Program-made: the position numbers and the translations under genes | Part shown: positions 7,882 through 16,272 of the stretch, piece by piece | How positions within the stretch are numbered: the stretch's first letter is position 1 | Layout: the number at the start of each line of letters is the position of its first letter | DNA from: Candidatus Gastranaerophilales bacterium | GTDB taxonomy: Bacteria > Cyanobacteriota > Vampirovibrionia > Gastranaerophilales > Gastranaerophilaceae | DNA length: 59,351 nucleotides | Reading direction: 5' to 3' | NCBI GenBank assembly: GCA_944326515.1 | Contig: CALVEI010000004.1 | Location: forward strand, 1 to 59,351 | Notes under the pieces: model-generated | Seen by the model: only the letters and a program-made list of their open reading frames with translations | The model's database searches: none | Told to the model about the DNA's origin: nothing

Positions 7882-8817
7882 TTATTTGTCGAATTTTATA
7901 CCCTGATACGAATTTCTTTTTTCCAGTTCCGCATCTATTCTATTAAGGATTTCAAATTTTTTGTTAAGCCATTTTGGTGCAACTTTTATTGCCTGCAATC
8001 CGTTGCCGCCGAGTCTGTGTATTGTAGTTTGTTGCGGTAATAGTTCTAAACAATCACAGGCTATGTCTATGTATTCATCTTCTTCGAGAAGATTTATTTG
8101 TCCTTGTTCATACATGTCAAAAAGTTTTGTATTTGGGAATATACATAAGCAGTGAAATTTTACTCCATCGACATTTAAATCTGCGAGAGTTTTTATTGTT
8201 TCAAGCATGTCTTCTTTTGTCTCGTTCGGTAGGCCTAAAATAACATGCACTCCAACATTTATTCCTCGTTCTTTTGTCAGGTTATAAGCATTTAAAAAAG
8301 TTTGATAGTTGTGGCCTCTGTTGATAAATTTTAGAGTTTTGTCATGGATTGATTGCAAACCGTATTCTATCCAGGTTTCGTATTTATCAGTATATGAGGC
8401 GATTAAATCTAACTTTTGTTCGTCAATGCAGTCAGGACGTGTTCCTATCGAAATTCCGACAATGTCTTTGTGACAAAGAGATTCATCGTATATTTTTTTT
8501 AGTTCTTCAACAGGTTTGTACGTGTTTGAATATGCTTGGAAGTAAGACATAAACTTTTGTGCTTTAAACCTTGTTGAAAGGTTTTCTATACCTGTTAAAA
8601 CCTGTTGTTCAACAGAAAGGTGAGAGTCATGTGCTCTTGAAAAACTTCCTCCGTCATCGCAAAAAATGCAACCGCCCGACGAGATTGTGCCATCTCTGTT
8701 CGGGCAGTTAAAACCTGCATCAAGGGTTATTTTATAAACCTTTTTGCCAAACTTATTTTTTAAGTACTCACTAAACTGATAATATCTTTTGTTAGTGACC
8801 GGTCTTGGATAAAACAT
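7882..8817 (-). CDS. Radical SAM protein, YhcC family (TIGR01212)
   Basis: From the ATG at 8817 this is a 311-residue protein. It has the radical SAM cluster spacing Cys38-x11-Cys50-x2-Cys53 (in FNCPNRDGTI and GGCIFC), typical of the YhcC group, which binds a 4Fe-4S cluster and S-adenosylmethionine. The family substrate is not settled; a role in tRNA or anaerobic metabolism has been suggested. The open frame continues 23 codons further upstream, but that part overlaps the small zinc-ribbon gene, whose TAA lies one base before this ATG. I therefore choose 8817 as the start. The two genes form a tight minus-strand pair. Confidence 0.85.
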   Translation of the reverse strand: MFYPRPVTNKRYYQFSEYLKNKFGKKVYKITLDAGFNCPNRDGTISSGGCIFCDDGGSFSRAHDSHLSVEQQVLTGIENLSTRFKAQKFMSYFQAYSNTYKPVEELKKIYDESLCHKDIVGISIGTRPDCIDEQKLDLIASYTDKYETWIEYGLQSIHDKTLKFINRGHNYQTFLNAYNLTKERGINVGVHVILGLPNETKEDMLETIKTLADLNVDGVKFHCLCIFPNTKLFDMYEQGQINLLEEDEYIDIACDCLELLPQQTTIHRLGGNGLQAIKVAPKWLNKKFEILNRIDAELEKRNSYQGIKFDK

Positions 8818-8818
8818 T

Positions 8819-8989
8819 TTATTGTTCTGATTCATCATCCGGTAAAACTGGGTATAAGTAGTGTTCACCACATTTAGGGCATACAACTTCTTGTTGTTTA
8901 CCGTCTTCTAAAATAGCTACTTCAAACAATTCTCTGCAGCTGGATTGTACACATCTTATTGCCCATGATGGTCTTACTATTCTTGCCAT
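8819..8989 (-). CDS. Small zinc-ribbon-like protein, 56 residues
   Basis: The ATG at 8989 opens a 56-codon frame beginning MARIVRPSWAIRC. It has four cysteines at 13, 18, 37 and 40 (C-x4-C and CPKCG), an arrangement that suits a treble-clef or zinc-ribbon metal site. It ends one base before the YhcC start, so the two are probably co-translated. It may be an accessory to the radical SAM protein. No specific function is recognisable. Confidence 0.65.
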   Translation of the reverse strand: MARIVRPSWAIRCVQSSCRELFEVAILEDGKQQEVVCPKCGEHYLYPVLPDDESEQ

Positions 8990-9075
8990 AATTCAATCTC
9001 CGTTTTACTTTTCTTAGAAAATTCTAGCATATTTTTCTGTCGAAAGCTATATATACAACATATACATTAAAATAA

Positions 9076-9861
9076 TTAAAAGCCTTTTGCTAATAATTGG
9101 TTTTCTTTTGTTCTTTGTTTTAACTCAAGTTTATCAAAAGTCTTTTCATATATTGTTAATTGTTTATTTATTTTATCTTGTTCTCTTTGTATGCGACTTA
9201 TTTCTTCTACTATTTTTATTGAAGATGCATCAATATGATTAAATGAACAGGTGGTGTTGCATTTGTCGTTTTCTATGTTTTTTTCAATTTCTTTTGCCCA
9301 TAGTCTCATTCTGTTATATGGACCTTCTAATTCTATATTTGTTTCTGTGATATTAGGAGGAATGTCTATTAAAAATGTTTCACTAGCTATTTGTGCTCTT
9401 TTGTTGACTTTATCTAAATTGTTTTCATAAACCTTTTTTCTTTCATTCAAATTTGCGTATCTATTTTGAATGTTTTTATTAGTTTCTTCTATGAGATTGA
9501 TATTAACCAATATATAAGTAAATCGATTTTCTATGTCACAAGGTCTATTCCCTAAATCTTTTGAATCAAATTTGTTAACACTATAATTTTGAAAAATATT
9601 TTCAAATTCTTGTTCTATATTTCTAGTAATAAGTTTTTTATGGAGTTTAGCAGGTAAATAATTAGGTATTTGTGCAAGTATAGGACAGGTCACGACATTG
9701 AGAATGACATATACAACACAAAAGCCAAACCAATTATTAGGAATTGGTTTTTTTGTTATAATTTCAGTTAATTCATATTTAAAGAACCACACTGTAATAG
9801 GTAAGGTAATTATGATGCTTGCAAAGAGAAAATTTGAATAGTGCATACAAAGCGCAAACAC
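9076..9861 (-). CDS. Unknown membrane protein with a cytoplasmic coiled coil; true start probably upstream
   Basis: At least 261 residues. Two hydrophobic segments (about 9-27 and 44-66) are followed by a long Lys/Glu/Asn-rich region with coiled-coil character up to the C-terminus. I recognise no family. The first ATG (9861) has no ribosome site and falls inside the first hydrophobic stretch. The same frame is open upstream to a stop near 9955. It encodes a basic stretch (AKKKFFRVVK) before the membrane helix, and GGGGG sits 4 bases before an in-frame ATT at 9928-9930. The real protein may therefore be about 284 residues with a rare ATT start, or have lost its start codon. A perfect dyad lies just upstream. 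Confidence 0.55.
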   Translation of the reverse strand: MFALCMHYSNFLFASIIITLPITVWFFKYELTEIITKKPIPNNWFGFCVVYVILNVVTCPILAQIPNYLPAKLHKKLITRNIEQEFENIFQNYSVNKFDSKDLGNRPCDIENRFTYILVNINLIEETNKNIQNRYANLNERKKVYENNLDKVNKRAQIASETFLIDIPPNITETNIELEGPYNRMRLWAKEIEKNIENDKCNTTCSFNHIDASSIKIVEEISRIQREQDKINKQLTIYEKTFDKLELKQRTKENQLLAKGF

Positions 9862-9945
9862 AAGTATTATCGCAATAACTGGTGCAACTTTTACGACTCT
9901 AAAAAACTTTTTCTTAGCGAGACTATGAATACAACCCCCTTTTTT

Positions 9946-9968
9946 ACAAGTGTATCATAAACACTTGT
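9946..9968. promoter_or_regulatory. Perfect inverted repeat ACAAGTGT-N7-ACACTTGT
   Basis: An 8-bp perfect dyad directly upstream of the GGGGG ribosome-site-like run of the minus-strand membrane gene. It has no terminator T-run in the gene's direction. An operator or leader hairpin is possible. Confidence 0.45.
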
Positions 9969-10022
9969 ATTTTCAATACATTGTTTAATGTATAACGTTT
10001 CTTCGGGTAAGTTATTGCAATT

Positions 10023-11171
10023 CTATTTTGCTTTTTCAAAGGTAAAAAATTTCTTTTTTAAAAACTTCAACCCGACTCCAATATATGTTGAAATAACCAT
10101 TGTCAAAACAAAATAAAGATATGTTGTTTGAACGGGGTTGTAAATCCAATAGATATCGTGGTTTGCTCGTTCGGCAATCGGAATACCGTTAATTTTTAGA
10201 AAAATCGCAGTAATAACATACATAACAAGCAAATGATTGGCCATTATGTGGTATGTGTTTTCTCCCATAAGTTTGACAAATTTAATATCTTTTACGTATG
10301 GGTAAGCTATTTTTACAGCTAAAAGAGAAGCCCAAATACCTGTAAGAGCGGTTATTATAGGAACTATTAACTGTTGATCAAATCTTGCCCACACAAGCAC
10401 ATAGCTCAAACCTATTCCGTGTTCGGGGTCATAATCTCTGTTGAACATCCATAACAAAGATTGCACAACAATAATAACGCCAAACCACTTTGCCGTAAAA
10501 ATATCTATATGTTGCTCTATATAGTGTTTGTAATGGTATCCAAGATATACAAAAAACACTGAGAACATTGTCCTTATTACAACAAGTGTCATTGGGTCAA
10601 CGGGAAATATTTTTGAAACAGGTATAGCTAACACTCCAAGAATCGTAAAAACAGTGAGATGAAAATATTTGTTGTCTATTGATTTTTTGAGTGTTCTAAA
10701 CAAGAACAAAAATACAATCATTGTCATAAACAACTGGGTAACAAACCACAACGGGCATGATAAATCAAACTGGTGCCCGTTTAAAAACGGGGTAATAAAA
10801 AAGTTTTTAAGTGTAATTTCTTTTCCCCAGAAGTGTCCCGTAAGTTTTGCAATTAAAACCGTAACGCCAAGATAAAAAGCATTGTACAAAAAGTAAGGAA
10901 CAAGCAATGTTTGAACTCTTCTTTTTACAAAGGTAAAAACATCGTCAATATATTTGTCTTTAAACAGATAACCTGAGATAAAAAAGAACAAAGCCAGTTG
11001 GAAAGAATACGGTGTAAACATTCCAAGCAAAGAAAATTCCAAATGTCCTGAAACAACAAGCAATATTGCAAGTGCTTTTAGAATATTAACCTTTGTTGAA
11101 AAATCCTCTTGTTGATTTGGTTTTTCATTAATAATTTTTTCTGATTGATTTTCTGTTAAAGTATTTGTCAT
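10023..11171 (-). CDS. Acyltransferase 3 family membrane protein
   Basis: 382 residues with about ten membrane segments. The N-terminal membrane helix carries the family's conserved histidine (His43 in LLVVSGHLEF), followed by FFFISGYLFKDKY. Members such as OafA transfer O-acetyl or other acyl groups to surface glycans. The start overlaps the end of the aminotransferase gene by 4 bases (ATGA type), so the two are translationally coupled. This suggests modification of an amino-sugar or amino-acid-decorated glycan, though the substrate cannot be read from sequence. Confidence 0.85.
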   Translation of the reverse strand: MTNTLTENQSEKIINEKPNQQEDFSTKVNILKALAILLVVSGHLEFSLLGMFTPYSFQLALFFFISGYLFKDKYIDDVFTFVKRRVQTLLVPYFLYNAFYLGVTVLIAKLTGHFWGKEITLKNFFITPFLNGHQFDLSCPLWFVTQLFMTMIVFLFLFRTLKKSIDNKYFHLTVFTILGVLAIPVSKIFPVDPMTLVVIRTMFSVFFVYLGYHYKHYIEQHIDIFTAKWFGVIIVVQSLLWMFNRDYDPEHGIGLSYVLVWARFDQQLIVPIITALTGIWASLLAVKIAYPYVKDIKFVKLMGENTYHIMANHLLVMYVITAIFLKINGIPIAERANHDIYWIYNPVQTTYLYFVLTMVISTYIGVGLKFLKKKFFTFEKAK

Positions 11172-12298
11172 TCTAGATTGCTTTCTTGTATAAATTCTCT
11201 TATTTTTTGTAATCCGTTTTTTAACTCTTCAGGGTTCTTACAATATCCTACCCTAAAACAATGTTCTGTTTCAAAGCAAAATCCGGGAGTTAAAAACACT
11301 CCTTTTCCTTTTGCCAATTTGTCGCATAACTCTTTAGATGTCATATCAAAATCGTAATAAATTAAAGCAGTAGTACCCGCTTGCGGTTTTATGTATGAAA
11401 AATGTTTTTGAGTTTGCACCCAATCATCCAAAATTGAAAGACACTCACGTATAATTTTTTTGTTTCTTTTAATAATTTTGTCTGCGTTTTGTAATGCTAA
11501 TGCAGCAATACATTCATCGATTATAGAGCAGGAAATCATATTGTATTCTCTGTGATGAATACAGCTTTCAATTACATCTTTGTTTTTTGATGCAATCCAG
11601 CCAAGACGTAAACCTGCAAGTGAAAAAACTTTTGACATGGAGCAAACACTTATGCCTTTTTCGTATAAATCAGCTACAGAAAGTGTGTATTCATCTGTTT
11701 GATTTAATCCTCTGTACACTTCATCACTCAGAATATATGCGTTTACGCTTTTTGCAATTTCGATAATTTCAAGCAATTTTTTTTCAGGAATCAACGAGCC
11801 AGTAGGGTTGTTTGGATTGTTTAAGCATATAAGTTTTGTGTTTGAAGTCACAAGTTCTTTCAGCTCGTTAATATCAGGTAAAAATTTATTTTCTTGCGTA
11901 AGGTGCAGGTATTGAACATCAGCACCAAAAGATTGAGGTATCGAATATAGTTGTTGATATGTTGGGATGACAGAAATAACCCTATCTGTGGGTTCTACAA
12001 GAGAATAAAAAACAAGATGGTTAGCACCTGCTGCTCCTATTGTTGGGATAATATCATCTTGAGACAATGTCTTGTAGAGTTTTGATATACCTTCTTTAAG
12101 TTTTGGGTAGCCTTTTATATAACCGTAGCCAAGTTTTTGTGAACAAATATTGTTTAAATAATTTTGTTTATTCTCGTTTGCAATTTCAAATAATTCGTCT
12201 AACGAAAGATTTTGTACTGTGGTATTGCCTAAATCAAACAACGAATATTTCTCGTATTCGTTCATCCATTCTTCTACTTTAAATATGGCTGTCTTCAT
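11168..12298 (-). CDS. PLP-dependent class I/II aminotransferase
   Basis: 376 residues with the fold-type I aminotransferase signature: NNPNNPTG at 160-167, SDEVYRG at 191-197, and the PLP lysine K223 in SVCSMSKVFSLAGLRLGW. The N-terminal pattern (VEEWMNEYE, then a FDLGNT segment) resembles the aspartate-aminotransferase-like group that includes capreomycidine synthase-like proteins, but substrate assignment is not possible. It lies upstream of and overlaps the acyltransferase gene in one operon. Confidence 0.85.
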   Translation of the reverse strand: MKTAIFKVEEWMNEYEKYSLFDLGNTTVQNLSLDELFEIANENKQNYLNNICSQKLGYGYIKGYPKLKEGISKLYKTLSQDDIIPTIGAAGANHLVFYSLVEPTDRVISVIPTYQQLYSIPQSFGADVQYLHLTQENKFLPDINELKELVTSNTKLICLNNPNNPTGSLIPEKKLLEIIEIAKSVNAYILSDEVYRGLNQTDEYTLSVADLYEKGISVCSMSKVFSLAGLRLGWIASKNKDVIESCIHHREYNMISCSIIDECIAALALQNADKIIKRNKKIIRECLSILDDWVQTQKHFSYIKPQAGTTALIYYDFDMTSKELCDKLAKGKGVFLTPGFCFETEHCFRVGYCKNPEELKNGLQKIREFIQESNLE

Positions 12299-12359
12299 AG
12301 ATAAATTATGACTTAAAAATTCTCTCTTGCAATAAGTTTATAGTGAGTTTTCTGGGGAT

Positions 12360-13331
12360 TTATTTATGCAATACTTTTTTTAATGTTTTACAAGCAAACA
12401 TCAAAGCTCCTTTAGCAGGTTCTGTGTCAGAAAGTGCATTAAGCATCAAAAAGTCATGTATTGTGCCATTAATTCTTACGTTTAGAACATCTACATTTGC
12501 AGAATCGAGCTTTCTTGCGTAAGCCTCGCCTTCATCTCTTAATACATCATTTTCTGCTGTGATAATAAGTGTCGGTGGCAGGCCTGCCAACTCACTTTCA
12601 TCTGCTTGTAAGGGGGATATATAAATGTCATCTCGAATGGTTTTGTCGGGTACATAAGCATCAAAGAACCACTCCATAGCTTTTTTAGTAAGCCAAGGTC
12701 CGTCTCTGAATTGGTCATATGAGTGTGTATCCATATCAGCATTTGTTACAGGATAAAAAAGACATTGGAATAAAAGATTTGCGCCACCGTCATTTTTTAT
12801 TTTTATTGCGGTTGCTGTCGCCATATTGCCACCAACGCTATCGCCTGCTATAGCAATGCGGTTTTTGTCGATATTAAATTCCTCGTGTTCCTCATAAATA
12901 TATCGCAATACAGCATAGATTTGTTCCAAAGCCTTAGGGAATTTTTCTTCAGGAGAAAGTGAATATTCTGGAAAAAATACGGCAGAATTTGTGTGGATAG
13001 CTATTTTCCTTATTAACATGTCAAAACAGTTTTTGTCACCTATTACCCAGCCTCCGCCGTGGATATATAAAATGGCAGGAAGTTTTTCTTCATTGCCTTT
13101 GGGTCTTACTACTCTTAGGTTAACATCGCCTGCTATGTCAGTGAAAATAGTTATATCTTTTACATCGGCAGGGATTTCTTTATAACTTTCTTTTTGCAAA
13201 TTTTGTAAAAATTCTCTTGCTTGAGTAGGGGTGAGTTTGTACAAAGGTTTGTTGTTTTGGGCTTCTAATGCTAATATAAATTCTTCTGTTTGAGTGTTTA
13301 AATTTGGTAGTTTAGAGTTTGGTTCAGACAT
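12360..13331 (-). CDS. Alpha/beta hydrolase, hormone-sensitive-lipase (HSL) family esterase
   Basis: 323 residues. The oxyanion motif HGGGW is at 91-95. The nucleophile Ser165 lies in GDSVGG, and Asp262 (ENDVLRD) and His292 (GTIHDF) complete the triad. These mark a cytosolic HSL-type carboxylesterase acting on short-chain esters. No signal peptide is present. It ends 61 bases from the aminotransferase start in the same direction and might be read together with it. Substrate unknown. Confidence 0.88.
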   Translation of the reverse strand: MSEPNSKLPNLNTQTEEFILALEAQNNKPLYKLTPTQAREFLQNLQKESYKEIPADVKDITIFTDIAGDVNLRVVRPKGNEEKLPAILYIHGGGWVIGDKNCFDMLIRKIAIHTNSAVFFPEYSLSPEEKFPKALEQIYAVLRYIYEEHEEFNIDKNRIAIAGDSVGGNMATATAIKIKNDGGANLLFQCLFYPVTNADMDTHSYDQFRDGPWLTKKAMEWFFDAYVPDKTIRDDIYISPLQADESELAGLPPTLIITAENDVLRDEGEAYARKLDSANVDVLNVRINGTIHDFLMLNALSDTEPAKGALMFACKTLKKVLHK

Positions 13332-13417
13332 ATCTTCTCCTTATGTTTTTTATAAGGGTATCAGCATTAATAAAAAATTCCATTAGAAGAAAGTATAAAT
13401 TGTAATATAATTATTTT

Positions 13418-14119
13418 ATGAGTAACTTTGATTTTTTAAAAAATATAAACGAAAACCTGTATATTATTGCAGTTGATGCAGAGAACCTTTTTAGAGACAG
13501 ATATTTTGAACAATGCATGGCACAAACAAGACGTCTTGGTGAGCACTTGTGCAGACAGGTTATGGGCGATAGAGTAAATCCGTCTGATACATTTGATCAA
13601 ATCCTGGCAACTTTAAAGGATACTCCTTCTCAAAGTGAAATAGAAAAAGAGTTTATTGATGACTTGTATTTTTTAAAAAAGGCAGGTAACAAAGCCGTTC
13701 ACTCGATAAAAGTATCAAATGACGGAAAAGATGCACTGGAATGTTTGGAAAGAGCGTTTGAAGCATCAATTAATTTTGCCGTTTATAAAGGCGGCGCATC
13801 AGAAGAACTTTTGAATAAAGTTTTTGATGAAGAACTTTTGATAACAGGTAAAAAAAGTAAGAAAATTTCTTTGCAGGAAGAATATATAGCTAAGAAAAAG
13901 CAATGGATAGAAGAAGAAAAAGAACTTTCGCAAGGAAAAGAAAAAAAGAAAAAGAAATCAAAACGTAAAAATAAAAAAGAAGATGATTTAAACGAAAACG
14001 AGTATAATAAAAAAAATACTGCTTTGGATAATGGCAAAAAACCTTTGTGGAAAGAAATAGCAGAGACTATTGTTGCCGGTATCGTAATTTATGTTTGTTA
14101 CTTGTTGTTTTTTAAATAA
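13418..14119 (+). CDS. DUF4145-like protein with a C-terminal membrane anchor
   Basis: 233 residues. The first 130 residues are helical and contain CRQVMGDR and KAGNKAVHSI. This matches the DUF4145/HEPN-like domains found at the N-terminus of restriction subunits and in stand-alone proteins. A very Lys/Glu-rich segment at about 155-200 leads to one membrane helix at the C-terminus (about 212-232). The protein would face the cytoplasm, tail-anchored. Its stop overlaps an upstream alternative ATG of the flavin reductase frame, so the two are probably an operon. Function unknown. Confidence 0.65.
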   Translation: MSNFDFLKNINENLYIIAVDAENLFRDRYFEQCMAQTRRLGEHLCRQVMGDRVNPSDTFDQILATLKDTPSQSEIEKEFIDDLYFLKKAGNKAVHSIKVSNDGKDALECLERAFEASINFAVYKGGASEELLNKVFDEELLITGKKSKKISLQEEYIAKKKQWIEEEKELSQGKEKKKKKSKRKNKKEDDLNENEYNKKNTALDNGKKPLWKEIAETIVAGIVIYVCYLLFFK

Positions 14120-14139
14120 TGGTTAATAAGGAGAATTGT

Positions 14140-14766
14140 ATGAAAGTAATTTTGGTAAACGGAAGCCCCCACAAAGAAGGTTGTGTTTATACAGCTTTGA
14201 GTGAGGTTGCTAAAACTTTAAACGAACAAGGTGTTGAAACAGAAATCTTTCACGTTGGTATACCAGCAATACAAGATTGTATAGGGTGTTTTTCTTGTAG
14301 AGATCATAGAGGCAAATGTGCTTATGATAAAGATACTGTTAATGTGTTTCTTGAAAAAGCAAAAGATGCTGACGGATTTATTTTTGGCTCTCCCGTTTAT
14401 TATGCACACCCAAGCGGAAGAATACTATCATTTATGGATAGAGCATTTTTTGCCGGCAAAGAGTTTTTAGAAAACAAACCGGCTGCAATTGTTGTTTCTG
14501 CAAGACGTGCAGGTACTACAGCCTCAATAGACGCTATGATGAAACATCTTACAATTAACAATATGCCTGTCGTTTCTTCAAATTATTGGAACATGGTTCA
14601 CGGAAGCACACCAGAGGATGTAAAAAAAGACTTAGAAGGTTTGCAAGTTATGAGAATCCTCGCTCAAAACCTGGCTTGGCTTTTAAAATGTATCGAAGCA
14701 GGTAAAAACTCAGGTATTGAACCACCTGTTAGAGAAGAAAAAATCTGGACAAACTTTATCAGATAG
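14140..14766 (+). CDS. NADPH-dependent FMN reductase / flavodoxin-like protein
   Basis: The 208-residue frame starts at the ATG at 14140, which follows AAGGAG at good spacing. An earlier in-frame ATG at 14119 overlaps that ribosome site. VILVNGSPHKEGCVYTAL is the FMN phosphate-binding loop, and GSPVYYAHPSGRILSFMDR is the second flavin motif of the iron-sulfur flavoprotein/WrbA-like group. IGCFSCRDHRGKC has three Cys in the place where some members bind a cluster. Likely a cytosolic flavin or quinone reductase in anaerobic redox balance. Confidence 0.85.
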   Translation: MKVILVNGSPHKEGCVYTALSEVAKTLNEQGVETEIFHVGIPAIQDCIGCFSCRDHRGKCAYDKDTVNVFLEKAKDADGFIFGSPVYYAHPSGRILSFMDRAFFAGKEFLENKPAAIVVSARRAGTTASIDAMMKHLTINNMPVVSSNYWNMVHGSTPEDVKKDLEGLQVMRILAQNLAWLLKCIEAGKNSGIEPPVREEKIWTNFIR

Positions 14767-14767
14767 A

Positions 14768-16261
14768 CTATAAGCAATCACAGAATCTTTTAAACGCAGC
14801 CTGCCCTTGCTCGCTGCGTTTAAATACGCCTGCACATTCAAGAACTTTTACAAATGCAGCACCGACTTCCTGTTCTATTATCTGCATTATATTTTCTTTA
14901 GTTATATTGTCGTATTTTTTCAAAAATTCTTCTGCCCAAGCTGCATGGCTTTGAGTTAGAGGATTATCGTTTAGATTTTTCTTTTCTATAATTAATTCTG
15001 CAAGAGTTTTTAGCTCTTTATCCAATCTTGAAGGTAACACAGCCAAACCCATAACCTCGATAAGACCGATGTTTTCTTTTTTAATATGGTGCAGCTCTTT
15101 ATGCGGGTGGTAAACCCCAAGAGGATGTTCTTCTGTTGTTATGTTGTTTCTTAAGACTAAATCTAGTTCATATAAGCCGTCTTTTTTTGATTTGCGGGCA
15201 ATAGGAGTGATTGTGTTGTGGGGTTCTCCGTTTGTTTCTGCAAATATAAAGGCAGTTTCGTCCGTGTAATTTCGCCATTTATCAAGAATGTGTGTTGCGA
15301 AATCAATAAGTCTGTTTTCATCGTTGTGACGTATTCTTATAACAGACATCGGCCATTTTACTATACCTGTTTCTATATCTTCAAAACCTTTGACAGTAAA
15401 ACGGTACTCAATCTCAGCACGTTCCATCGCAAATTCGTAATTACCGCCTTGAAAATGGTCGTGAGAAAGTATTGAACCGCCAACAATAGGCAAATCCGCA
15501 TTTGAACCGAGAAAATAGTGCGGGAATAATTTTACAAAATCAAAAAGTTTTCTAAATGTCTGTTTTTCAATAACCATTGGGATATGTTGTGAATTAAAAA
15601 CAATACAATGCTCGTTATAATAGACATAAGGCGAGTATTGAAAATACCAAGGTTCGTCGTTGATTTTTATTGGGATAATTCTGTGATTTTGTCTTGCAGG
15701 GTGGTTAATTCTACCTGCATAGCCTTCATTTTGCGCACAAAGCATACATTTTGGGTATCCGCTTTGTTTTGCTGATCTTGCCGCAGCTATCGCTTTGGGG
15801 TCTTTTTCTGGTTTTGAAAGGTTTATTGATAAGTCAACTTTTCCGTACTCAGTGTCAGCAGACCAACGCATATCTTTTTTAATTCTGTATGTTCTTATGT
15901 AATCAGTGTTTTGAGAAAATTCATAATACCAGTCTGTTGCTGATATTGGTGAATCTTGATATCTTTTGTTAAATTCGTCTATAACTTCATGAGGTTGCGG
16001 GACTAAACACCCCATAAGCTTTGTATCAAACAAGTCTCTATATACAATGCTGTCTTCAATTAAACCTTTACCTACAGCATAATCCGTAAGCTCTTTTAAT
16101 ATGGCTTGCAATTCCACATTATTATCTATTTCAGGATTTTCATAGTCTTCAATATGCAGAACTTCCAATATACGATTTGTTGTGTATATTGCGTCTTCTT
16201 TTTTTATTAGGCCCTTGTTCAGAGCGTAATTTACGAGTTGTTTAATTGCTTTATGAACCAT
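14768..16261 (-). CDS. galT: Galactose-1-phosphate uridylyltransferase, class II
   Basis: 497 residues, the length of the Firmicutes-type GalT rather than the roughly 350 of the E. coli type. It exchanges UMP between UDP-glucose and galactose-1-phosphate in the Leloir pathway. The N-terminal helical region (VNYALNKGLIKKEDAIYTTNR) is specific to this class, and the active region has SHDHFQGG. It follows galK by 11 bases in one operon. No galE lies in this window. Confidence 0.93.
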   Translation of the reverse strand: MVHKAIKQLVNYALNKGLIKKEDAIYTTNRILEVLHIEDYENPEIDNNVELQAILKELTDYAVGKGLIEDSIVYRDLFDTKLMGCLVPQPHEVIDEFNKRYQDSPISATDWYYEFSQNTDYIRTYRIKKDMRWSADTEYGKVDLSINLSKPEKDPKAIAAARSAKQSGYPKCMLCAQNEGYAGRINHPARQNHRIIPIKINDEPWYFQYSPYVYYNEHCIVFNSQHIPMVIEKQTFRKLFDFVKLFPHYFLGSNADLPIVGGSILSHDHFQGGNYEFAMERAEIEYRFTVKGFEDIETGIVKWPMSVIRIRHNDENRLIDFATHILDKWRNYTDETAFIFAETNGEPHNTITPIARKSKKDGLYELDLVLRNNITTEEHPLGVYHPHKELHHIKKENIGLIEVMGLAVLPSRLDKELKTLAELIIEKKNLNDNPLTQSHAAWAEEFLKKYDNITKENIMQIIEQEVGAAFVKVLECAGVFKRSEQGQAAFKRFCDCL

Positions 16262-16272
16262 ATTGACCTGCT

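Noticed and set aside
8818..8886. Upstream start for the YhcC-type protein
   Set aside because: It would overlap almost half of the small four-cysteine gene; the ATG at 8817 directly after that gene's stop gives the usual family length.
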